DNA of 64,000 nt from JAFLCL01 sp964502175 (GTDB lineage Bacteria > Myxococcota_A > Polyangia > Polyangiales > Sandaracinaceae): assembly GCA_964502175.1 (NCBI GenBank), contig CAZCVE010000002.1:222140-286139 (forward strand), in the 5' to 3' direction. The notes under the pieces are model-generated. The model was not told where the DNA came from. It saw nothing but the letters and a program-made list of their open reading frames with translations, and did not search any database. Position 1 is the stretch's first letter; every line of letters begins with the position of its first letter. The position numbers and the translations under genes are program-made. Below, piece by piece: positions 16,455 to 24,223 of this stretch.

Positions 16455-18543
16455 CACGCCCTTCCGAAAGGACGGCGCCGTCGAACGAGGACCGCCACGA
16501 TAGCTGCAGCCAACGAGAGCGCCCCACCGCGCGAGCGCGGGACGGAACAACCTTGACAGCCGCCGGGAGGTGCGTCGCCAGCGTCTGGGGCCGGGCCAGC
16601 ATCGGATGAGGGGACCGAGCCGCAACGCGGGTCCGAGTCAGCCACCGCGGAGACCGCCCACGTGCCGCCAGGGCAAGCACCCAGAGGAACCACCACCGGG
16701 AAGGTGCCAATCGTGGTGTTGCCCTGGTCGTCACTCGCCTCGATGGTCACCGAGTATGCGCGAGGTCCGGTCGTGAGAGGCTCTCGCTCGCCACGGGTGC
16801 AGAATCTTCCAGCGGTCCCGATCCGAACGTCCGGCGTCCGAACGCCGCGGTCGACCTGACTGCTCGCGATCGCCAAGACGCGAAAGCTCAGCGACTCATC
16901 GCACGTGTCGCGGAACGCGGCTCCGTAGGCGGTGGGGTCGAAGAGCCGCATACGGTTGTCGTTGGGAATGCACACCGGGAGGTTGCCCGCGCCGAACACC
17001 GCGCCCGTGGTGTCGACGACACTCACATCGAGACTGTCTGTCGTGGAAGAGGCCATCGGATCGCTCACGGTCAGGTCGTACGAGGTACGGCCCACCTGCT
17101 GGCGGACCGCGGCGGTACGCCCGCGAGCTGTCACCGGGGCGCGCTCGTTGCCAGGATGGCTCAACCAGTTGAAGTACAGCGGAATCTTGGTGCCCTGCGG
17201 GTCGTCAGGATCGAAGGTTCCGGCACCACTGAGTGTCACCAAGGCACCCCACGGCTCCGTGCACTCTACGGTCAGATCCGCGCCTGCCTCCGCCAGAGGC
17301 GCCCGGTTCGGGATGCGGCCGACGATGTGCAGCGACACGACCGTCTCCGTCGCCGTATCCGCAAATACGGCGTCGATGGTCACCACCCGTACGTCCCATC
17401 GAATCGAGCCAGTGATCGGCGACGCCGTCGTGAGCCGCGCGCCCACACGCACGTCCGTGAGGCTGGTGGTAGCGCTGCCGAAGATCTCTGCCCCGGCGGG
17501 CAGCTCGATCCGACTCTCGGTGGAGCTGACCGGAGTGATCGTCCCGCCTCGAATCGGCACAGGGTTCTGGAAGACGACATTCTCGAAGGACTCACCGGCA
17601 AGCGAGAAGGACGAGGGGACGACGGCTCGAACGGACGACAACTCAGCCGCGCAGGTGTCCCCCGGCAAGCAACGCGGCGCGTGAAAGGCCACGCGGCCCT
17701 CGACAGGGAAGCGCGCGAGGTCGGTGCCCACCGCAATCGTGACTGTCGAGCCCGTGTCTTCGAGCAGCCAGTCGTACGCCCCCGCCGTGACTTCGGGTGG
17801 ATCGAAGACGCTCTCCTCGCACGTGCTGGCGCTCACCTCGGGACTGAATCCCTGAGCGGGATCGAGACAAGCCGTGTAGCAGTAGCGGTCCGGCCGCGAG
17901 CCCGTCGGCGGAGCGCGCATTCCGAGGTGCGCGCATGCCGTGACGACTTTCTGCTCCGCGATGCCGCCGGCCGAGAAATCCCCTGCGACGACATCCGCTC
18001 CGCACCCCGAGACCTCCCGCCCTCGCTGGTACCCCACTGGGCAGTCCGACGTGTCCGTTGGCAGATCGGCACATGACGCGAACTCTGAGTCTGCCGGGTC
18101 GCGACATTCGAAGATGACGTCTTCGCAGGGGTCGACGTGCGCCAACCGCGATCGAGCGACCGTGCCAGGGAGGGGGCATCGAACGCCCGCCGTAGCCGCA
18201 ACCAAGTCGAGATCGACGCCCTCGACCGCTTCGCAGAAAAATGTCTCCCTCACCAACACGGTCCCGCACACGAGGTCGCCGCAGTCCTCGGGAGCCGACT
18301 CCACGAATCGCGACGCGGGCAGCGCGGCCTCGAATCCGTCGGGGCAGACACCATCGATGGGATCCGGAAACTCGTCGGGTCGAGTTGGCGACCAGCAGAA
18401 CGGCCTATTCCAGCACACAGCACACGTGCAGACGGCCGTTTGGAAGTACTGAGTCGGAAGACGGAACTGCAACTCCTGCGTGACGCAGGCTGTCAGGAAG
18501 ATCGAGAAGAGCGCGGCCCCCCCCCCTGAACGAAACGTGCCAT
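16454..18543 (-). CDS. Large cysteine-rich surface lipoprotein with MYXO-CTERM-like tail; start disrupted by poly-G run
   Basis: The main frame (from about 18515) encodes some 685 residues. Directly upstream of the first usual start (TTG 18472) the same frame reads ALFSIFLTACVTQ, a lipoprotein signal peptide with lipobox LTAC. The natural start is ATG 18543, with AGGAGG eight bases upstream. Between them is a run of 10 G on the coding strand (18526-18517) that puts ATG 18543 out of frame by one base; 8 or 11 G would join them. The body has many cysteines and PKD/cadherin-like stretches (AEAGADLTVEC, TLSGAGTFDPDD, YDLTVSDP, VTIEASDDQGN). The C-terminus has a Cys pair (GCQGCSVP), a transmembrane helix and RRRRP, like the MYXO-CTERM sorting signal. 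Having both a lipobox and a sorting tail is unusual. Confidence 0.78.
18517..18526 (-). repeat. Homopolymeric tract of 10 G (coding strand) in the signal-peptide region
   Basis: Ten consecutive C on the plus strand, i.e. ten G in the gene read leftward. The tract lies between the well-supported start codon at 18543 and the lipobox at about 18494-18483. With ten G the two are out of frame; adding one G or removing two restores MARFVQ-Gly(n)-ALFSIFLTAC. It could be a slipped-strand switch or a miscounted run. Confidence 0.85.
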
Positions 18544-18607
18544 GTGCGTCGCCTCCTGCTCGCGAGGCTACCGAGCCTTCAGGGTGAGATCAACTTGGGC
18601 CGTCGGC

Positions 18608-19561
18608 TCAGCCGAGGAACGCTGCGATCTTCGGCAGGAGCACGGTGCGCTCGTCTTCGAGGACGTAGTGGCCGGCGTCGGCGAAGCGCATGACCTCGGC
18701 CTTCGGGAAGTGACGCTCCCAGTCGGCGAGGAAGTGTTGGTCGAACACGAAGTCCAAGAGGCCGAAGGCGAGCAGCATCGGCTTGTCCGCCAGACGCGAG
18801 AGCTTGCCCTCGGTGTCCGACACGACGCGGTACGCGCGGTCGGTGGTCTTCAGCGGGATGTCCTCGACGAAGCGCAGCGTCGCGATGCGATCGGCCCAGC
18901 TGCGGTAGGGAGCTGTGTAGGCCTTGCGGACGTCGCGAGGGAGCGCGCCCTTCTTCACGCACACGCGCGAGGCCGTGCGCGAGAACGCGTTGCCGCCGCG
19001 CACCAAGAGCGCGCCGAGCGGCGTGCGCGTGAGCGCGAGGGGACCCGGGAAGCGCTTGCTCTTCGGGAGCGGGAACGCGGCCGTGTTCATCACGACCATC
19101 TTGCCCACGCGATCCGCGTGATCGACGGCCCACGCCGTGCCGATCATCCCGCCCCAGTCATGCACCACGAGCGAGACGGGACCGGCGTTTCCGTCCGCGG
19201 GGGCGACGTGATCGATCAGCGTCGTGAGATCCTCGACGCGCGAGGCGAGCGTGTAGTCGTAGCGGTCGTCGCCAGGCTTGTCCGAGAGGCCCATCCCGAT
19301 GTGATCGGGGACGATGCAGCGGTGCGTCGCGCGCAGGCGGAGCACGAGCTCGCGGTAGAAGAACGACCACGTCGGGTTGCCGTGGACCATCACGACGACG
19401 GGCGCGTCCTCGGGTCCCTCGTCGAGGTACGCGAGACGCAGTGTCTTCTGGCCCGACCGATCGCGGACGAGGAGCTCGCGGCCTTGGAACGGATAGAGCT
19501 CTCTCGCGATGCCGAGCTCGGCGAGGCGGGGCGCGAGATCGATCGACGTCGCGCGCGCCAT
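18608..19561 (-). CDS. oleB: OleB-like beta-lactone decarboxylase (alpha/beta hydrolase)
   Basis: A protein of 317 residues of the haloalkane-dehalogenase-type alpha/beta hydrolase fold. It has the oxyanion motif HGNPTW at 60-65, the nucleophile Asp135 in VVHDWGGMIG, and a C-terminal catalytic His in DAGHYVLED near 290. OleB removes CO2 from the cis-beta-lactone made by OleC to give a long-chain olefin (family knowledge). The adjoining oleA makes OleB far more likely than a true dehalogenase. The start is ATG 19561, overlapping the oleA stop by one base (TGATG); a GTG one codon earlier (19564) is also possible. The family call is secure; the pathway assignment rests on the neighbour. Confidence 0.85.
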   Translation of the reverse strand: MARATSIDLAPRLAELGIARELYPFQGRELLVRDRSGQKTLRLAYLDEGPEDAPVVVMVHGNPTWSFFYRELVLRLRATHRCIVPDHIGMGLSDKPGDDRYDYTLASRVEDLTTLIDHVAPADGNAGPVSLVVHDWGGMIGTAWAVDHADRVGKMVVMNTAAFPLPKSKRFPGPLALTRTPLGALLVRGGNAFSRTASRVCVKKGALPRDVRKAYTAPYRSWADRIATLRFVEDIPLKTTDRAYRVVSDTEGKLSRLADKPMLLAFGLLDFVFDQHFLADWERHFPKAEVMRFADAGHYVLEDERTVLLPKIAAFLG

Positions 19562-20577
19562 CACCAGACCACTTCGGCCATCGCGCAGTTGAGGCCGCTG
19601 CCGATGCCCATGAGCGCGACGCGGTCGCCCTTCTCGAGGCGACCGAGCTCCGCGGCCTGCGCGATCACGAGCGGGATCGACGCGGGGCCGACGTTGCCGA
19701 GCTCGGGAAAGATCGCGTGGATGCGCGCGGGATCGAGGCCCAACCGCTCCGCGAGCTTGTCGGTGTGCTGACGGCTCACCTGATGGATCGCGATCTCGTC
19801 GAGCACGTCGGGGGTCCAGCCGAGCTCCTCCGTCGCGAGCTCGAAGGTGCGTCGCGCGAGCTCGAGGCCGGCCTGGAGGAGCTTCTGCCCGTCGGTGATC
19901 ATGCCGTCGACCTGGCCGCGGCAGAGGTGGCTGTGCTCGGTGGCGGCGAGGCTGACCGAGCCCACGTAGCGATGCGCGTCGGGTCCCGCGAGGTCCTTGC
20001 GCGAGAGCAGCATCGCGGCCGCGCCCGAGCCGAGCGTGAGCGTCGCGAAGTGATCGGCGAACGCGCGCGCATCACCCGTGGCGTTGAGGCGCTCGATCGT
20101 CTTGTCGACGACGAAGCGGCTGCTCTCGCCGTCGACGACGAGGCCGTAGTCGATCACGCCGCGCTCGATCGACTGGGCCACGAGATCCATGCCGTTGATG
20201 AAGCCGAGGCAGGCGTTCGCGACGTCGAAGTTGAGACAGGTCGGGCTCAGCGCGAGCTTGCCGTGCACCAAACAGGCAGTGGACGGCTCGACGTAGTCGC
20301 GCGACACGCTCGTGTTCACGAGCAGACCGATGCGCGAGCGATCGATGCCCGCCGCGCTGATCGCGCGCTCTCCGGCCTTGGCGGCGACCTCGGACGGCGG
20401 GGTGCCTTCGTCCCAGAAGCGTCGGGCGATGACGCCGCTGAGCGACGCGAGGACGCCGGGCGCGAACCCGAGGCGCTTGAGGAACGGCGAGAGACGCGCC
20501 TCGAGATCCGCCGAGGTCGTGCGATTCGGCGCGTCGAAGGAAGCGACGCTCAGGATGGAGACGTTCTCGAACCGCAT
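19561..20577 (-). CDS. oleA: OleA, thiolase-fold acyl-CoA head-to-head condensing enzyme
   Basis: A protein of 338 residues closely matching the OleA pattern. It opens MRFENVSI and includes the NTSVSRDYVEPST stretch with the catalytic base Glu97. The nucleophile is Cys123 in VANACLGFINGM, the active-site His is in IHQVSRQH and the Asn in GNVGPAS, and it ends GIGSGLNCAMAEVVW. OleA condenses two fatty acyl-CoAs into a 2-alkyl-3-keto acid, the first step toward long-chain olefins or beta-lactones. The ATG at 20577 is 67 bases from the divergent gene at 20645. oleC and oleD are not adjacent; the next gene leftward is unrelated. Confidence 0.93.
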   Translation of the reverse strand: MRFENVSILSVASFDAPNRTTSADLEARLSPFLKRLGFAPGVLASLSGVIARRFWDEGTPPSEVAAKAGERAISAAGIDRSRIGLLVNTSVSRDYVEPSTACLVHGKLALSPTCLNFDVANACLGFINGMDLVAQSIERGVIDYGLVVDGESSRFVVDKTIERLNATGDARAFADHFATLTLGSGAAAMLLSRKDLAGPDAHRYVGSVSLAATEHSHLCRGQVDGMITDGQKLLQAGLELARRTFELATEELGWTPDVLDEIAIHQVSRQHTDKLAERLGLDPARIHAIFPELGNVGPASIPLVIAQAAELGRLEKGDRVALMGIGSGLNCAMAEVVW

Positions 20578-20644
20578 GAAGGGCGCGCTTCTATCCCAGC
20601 GATCACGGGGGGGCAATCGAGCCGGCCGACGTATCCTCCCTCGC

Positions 20645-22255
20645 ATGACTGGGCGGTCCTCGAGGCTCGCGGTGTTCGTCGGCGCGGTCGCGCTCGTGCT
20701 CTCGGGGGCCCGAGAATCTCGGGCGTCTGCGCAGACGCGCGCTGCGACAGCGGCGTGGGATCGCCCGCTCGCGGAGGCACGCACCGCGGCATCGCGCGGA
20801 CGTCATGCGGACGCGGCGGCCCTCTTCGCGCGCGCCGACGCCCTGCTCGGCGGCTATCCATACGAGGAGCGCCCCGAGTACGACGACGACGGCATCTGGG
20901 TGCACGACGCGACGCGCGGACCGATCCGGCAGTCGTTCCAATGTCCGTGGGCCCTCGAGGTGCTCGCCTCGCCCGCGCCGCCAGCGACCGACGAAGCCGC
21001 GACCGCGGCGTACGGCGACGCGATCGCGCGCGTTCGCATGTCGTGTACGCCGGCCGACCAAGCGCGCGCCGCACACCTCATGGGTGACGACCTGCAGGCC
21101 GCGCTGCGCCTGATGGAATTGCCGGCCCCGACTCCCTCGATCGCGGGGCTCCCCGCAGAGGCGACGCGCTGGGCTACGGAGGTGCGGGCGGGACGCTTCC
21201 CGATCGCGCGCGATGTCGACGAGGCCGTTCGCTTCGTCCGCGCGCACACCGCGGCGCCGCACGCGCTCGACGCGACGTGCGGCGCGCCGTTCGCGCGCGA
21301 GCGTCGTGTGCCGAGCGCGCACGATCCGGATCTCACCGAGGCCGACGAGGCCATGTACGTCGACGAAGAAGCAGGCGGCCCCGCACCGCCCACGCCCTTC
21401 GAGACCGGCACGCCCGACGCGATCGCGTTCGTGCGCTGCGCCTACTCCGACATCGTCTCTCCGTACGACCAGCCCTCGATGGGCCCGGGCGCGGAGACCG
21501 TGGAGTACATGCTGCTTCGGTCGACCGCGGGCGTGACGATCGTCGGCTGGTTCCGCGGCATGCCGCAGTACGACTGCTGGACGGGCGTGATCCAGATGGA
21601 GCTCGGCCACGAGGTGGTCACGCTCGACGCGTCGCATCGGCTCTACACCGTCACGCGCGTCGAGGGCTACGAGGACATGAGCAGCGGCGGCGCCTACCTC
21701 GTGCGCGAGCTCGTCGTGTGCGATCCCGTGGAGCGCGCGTGTCGCACGCTGCCGGTCCACGCGTCCGAGACGACGGTCACCTACCCCGACGACCCCGACG
21801 ACGACGACGCAGAGCCCATCCAGCACCGGGTCGCGTGGGAGTCGACGGTCTCGTTCACGGGTGGCCGCGTGCGCATGCCGCAGACTCGCCGCGCGCCTGC
21901 GTCGCTCGTGCGCTTCGGAGCGCGCGGCGTCGCGCTCACGGACTTCCTCCGCGAGGCGCCCATCGACGCGTCGCACCTCTTCACCACGCCAGGCGCCGCC
22001 GAGACGAGCACCGCGCCGCCCACGCCGACGGCGGTCACGAGCGCGTGCCCGTGGCGCATCGCCGACACGGACGGATCGACCAACGTACGCGCCGACGCGT
22101 CGTCACGCGCCACCGTGGTCACCTCCCTCGCGAACGGCACCGTGGTGACCGTCGCAGAGCGCCGCGGCCGCTGGTGGCGCGTCACCGCGCCTGCCGGCCA
22201 GACGTGGGGCGCCGGCTGGCTCTGGGCGCCGAACGTCGCGCAGCGCTGCCCCTGA
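20645..22255 (+). CDS. Exported protein with C-terminal bacterial SH3 domain
   Basis: A protein of 536 residues from ATG 20645. The signal peptide (LAVFVGAVALVLSGARESRASA) has a plausible cleavage near ASA-Q. A helical alanine-rich segment (residues about 40-70) resembles a TPR-like repeat. The middle is of unrecognised fold with scattered cysteines. Residues about 465-536 form an SH3b domain with typical features: STNVRADASSRATVV, NGTVVTVAERRGRWWRV and GAGWLWAPN. Such domains often bind cell-wall peptides, so a periplasmic role is likely. It diverges from oleA. No ribosome site is obvious at the chosen start. Confidence 0.8.
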   Translation: MTGRSSRLAVFVGAVALVLSGARESRASAQTRAATAAWDRPLAEARTAASRGRHADAAALFARADALLGGYPYEERPEYDDDGIWVHDATRGPIRQSFQCPWALEVLASPAPPATDEAATAAYGDAIARVRMSCTPADQARAAHLMGDDLQAALRLMELPAPTPSIAGLPAEATRWATEVRAGRFPIARDVDEAVRFVRAHTAAPHALDATCGAPFARERRVPSAHDPDLTEADEAMYVDEEAGGPAPPTPFETGTPDAIAFVRCAYSDIVSPYDQPSMGPGAETVEYMLLRSTAGVTIVGWFRGMPQYDCWTGVIQMELGHEVVTLDASHRLYTVTRVEGYEDMSSGGAYLVRELVVCDPVERACRTLPVHASETTVTYPDDPDDDDAEPIQHRVAWESTVSFTGGRVRMPQTRRAPASLVRFGARGVALTDFLREAPIDASHLFTTPGAAETSTAPPTPTAVTSACPWRIADTDGSTNVRADASSRATVVTSLANGTVVTVAERRGRWWRVTAPAGQTWGAGWLWAPNVAQRCP

Positions 22256-22266
22256 GTCCGTCGAGG

Positions 22267-23040
22267 TCACGTCTCGCGCGCGCATGCGCGATGGAGCGCT
22301 CGGAGCGCGTCGATCGCGTGGTCGCCCCAGTGCGTGTCGAAGCCGAAGCGCCATTCCCACACGGCATCGACGTGCGCCTTGGACTCCCAGAGGCCGAGGC
22401 CGCGGGACACGTCGGCGTAGATCTCGAGCACGTCGTCCGAGAGTGATCCGGCCACGAGCGACGGGCTGTCGTCATACGGATCGAAGACCTCCGAGTAGAC
22501 ATCGGTCTCGCCGAAGCCCACCCAGTCGGGGCGTCTCGTCGGGGGCGCGTCGTCGGTTCCGATAGGCTCGAACGAAGGGAGGGCCGCGCCCGCTCGGTAG
22601 AGGTCCAGCAAGCGCCCACGCGCCGTCCTCAGTCGCTGCGCAACAGGCAGGCTCGAGCCCTTCTCGACGAAGTGGCAGAACTGGTGCGCCTCGAGGACGA
22701 AAGCCGCGACCTCGCGGGTGAGATGAGGCGGTCGGGTGACGGACTGGACGAACGCGTGACCCACGACCTTCACGCCTTCCTGCATGGGCAGCACACGGCC
22801 CGGCTCGAGGAGACCCCACGCCTCGTCCATGAGCGGATCGATCCTCGCGGGGCCTTCCTCGCCGGGCGCCAGCGTGTCGATCCCGACCAGCAGCACGCGA
22901 CCACCGTCGAGCGTCGGCTGTCCCTGCCAGGTGTTTCCGAGATCCCAGTTGGGTCGGTAGTCCGTTCGGATCGCACGCAAGCGACCACCCGCTTCGGTCG
23001 ACAGAAGTCGTAGGCGGACCGCGACGGAGAGCCGAGACAT
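22267..23040 (-). CDS. EF-Tu-type beta-barrel fused to DUF5063
   Basis: A protein of 257 residues from ATG 23040; the longer frame has no support. The first roughly 100 residues (VRLRFLS-like start, YRPNWDLGN, GEEGPARIDP, VKVVGHAFVQSV) resemble the EF-Tu C-terminal barrel found in stand-alone proteins. From about 110 a DUF5063-like helical domain follows (VLEAHQFCHFVEKG, ARGRLLDLYRAGAALP) and continues with VYSEVFDPYDDSP, DVLEIYADVSRGL and WEWRFGFDTHWGDHA. DUF5063 proteins are small and uncharacterised. The domain calls are from recognition of patterns, not a search. It converges on the SH3 gene with an 11-base gap. Confidence 0.7.
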   Translation of the reverse strand: MSRLSVAVRLRLLSTEAGGRLRAIRTDYRPNWDLGNTWQGQPTLDGGRVLLVGIDTLAPGEEGPARIDPLMDEAWGLLEPGRVLPMQEGVKVVGHAFVQSVTRPPHLTREVAAFVLEAHQFCHFVEKGSSLPVAQRLRTARGRLLDLYRAGAALPSFEPIGTDDAPPTRRPDWVGFGETDVYSEVFDPYDDSPSLVAGSLSDDVLEIYADVSRGLGLWESKAHVDAVWEWRFGFDTHWGDHAIDALRALHRACARET

Positions 23041-23112
23041 CGCGCGACTGTACGCGCGGCGGTCCGGCCGCATCACGTGACAGTGCGACGGCGCGCGAGG
23101 CACGCTCACGCG

Positions 23113-23430
23113 ATGCGACGCTCGATCTTGTTCGTGATCGTCACGGGACTCTTCGGCTGCAGCGTCGTGGGCGCGCAGCCTGCGGCGTGGCGAGCGGGCG
23201 GGCTCGCGTGTGTGTCCGCGCCTGCGCCGAACGGGCCTGCTGATCCTGCGACGGGATGTCCGTTGGCGATCGACACGGCGGGACGCGACTTCGCCGCGCT
23301 CGACTCGATCACCCGCAGCGGTGGACCACACCGCTACGTGCTCGAGCCGACGACGACCGCCAGCGAGCGCAGCTCACGCGCGCGCGCCTGCTGCTACCGC
23401 ACGGACTATCCGCCCCCGCCTGGCGGCTGA
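23113..23430 (+). CDS. Small lipoprotein
   Basis: A protein of 105 residues from ATG 23113. The signal peptide MRRSILFVIVTGLFGC ends in the lipobox LFGC at 13-16. The mature part contains Cys residues (ACVSAP, TGCPLAID, ACCYRTDYPPPPGG) and no recognised family. The final CCYRTDYPPPPGG is proline-rich. It converges with the next gene only five bases away. Confidence 0.7.
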   Translation: MRRSILFVIVTGLFGCSVVGAQPAAWRAGGLACVSAPAPNGPADPATGCPLAIDTAGRDFAALDSITRSGGPHRYVLEPTTTASERSSRARACCYRTDYPPPPGG

Positions 23431-23435
23431 CGCGC

Positions 23436-24137
23436 TCAGGGCGACGCTTCGAGCGTGCGCGTGACGGCGATGCGCAGCGCCACGGGGCGCAGGACGATCA
23501 CGTGCTCTTCGTACTCGCAGAAGAGCGCGGCCTCGACGCCGATGCGGCCGTCCGCGAGCCGACGGCTCCACGCGAACGTCGGGTCGACGCCCACCATGTC
23601 CTTGCGATCCGTCGGCGCGCGCCACGACGGCCCGGCGTGCTCGGTCGCGCGGACCATCTTCTGGAAGCCGGCCATGTCGACGAACGACGAGGCGACCGTG
23701 TTCTTGCACTGCGGGAGCGCGTTCAACGTCGCGAGCGGGTCGGCGCCGCGGCCGACCTCGATGGTGTCGGCGTAGGGCATCTTCGCGAGGAGGCGCTCCA
23801 CGATCTCCACCTCGTCGACGGCCAGGCTCATCTTGCCGCGGCCTTCCTTCTCGAGCGTGCCGATCACGAAGAGGCCCTCGCGCATCGCGTCCGCGAGCAG
23901 ATCGACGTCGCCCTCGGCGAACATCTCGCGCAGCTCCACGCCGATGTCCTCGGGGAGCACGATGTACGCGTCGTCGTCCGACACGTGGAACGGCGGCACG
24001 AGCGGGATGCTCGCGATCTCTTCGCCGGCCTCGATGCGCTCGCGGATCGCGGCGAGCGTCTCGCCGTCGGCGAGCACGATGGAGAGGGGGAGCCCCGAGA
24101 CCTCGGCGGCGAGCGAGCGAGCGGCGACGGCGTGCAT
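23436..24137 (-). CDS. Hypothetical cytoplasmic protein
   Basis: A protein of 233 residues from ATG 24137. No signal peptide or membrane helix. Alternating helices and strands (LSIVLADGETLAAIRERI, DAYIVLPEDIGVELREMF, DLLADAMREGLFVIGTL) suggest a compact alpha/beta fold. I do not recognise the family and see no catalytic motif. It diverges from the large membrane protein that begins 86 bases to the right. Confidence 0.65.
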   Translation of the reverse strand: MHAVAARSLAAEVSGLPLSIVLADGETLAAIRERIEAGEEIASIPLVPPFHVSDDDAYIVLPEDIGVELREMFAEGDVDLLADAMREGLFVIGTLEKEGRGKMSLAVDEVEIVERLLAKMPYADTIEVGRGADPLATLNALPQCKNTVASSFVDMAGFQKMVRATEHAGPSWRAPTDRKDMVGVDPTFAWSRRLADGRIGVEAALFCEYEEHVIVLRPVALRIAVTRTLEASP

Positions 24138-24223
24138 GGCGGGGACCGTCGAGGACGCGCGCAGACGCCGTCAAGAAAGCGTCGGGCGACAGCGAGGTCA
24201 CCGCTCGCGTACAACGGCGGTCG

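Noticed and set aside
18608..19561. True haloalkane dehalogenase
   Set aside because: The motifs (HGNPTW, HDWGG) fit, but coupling to oleA makes OleB the better call.
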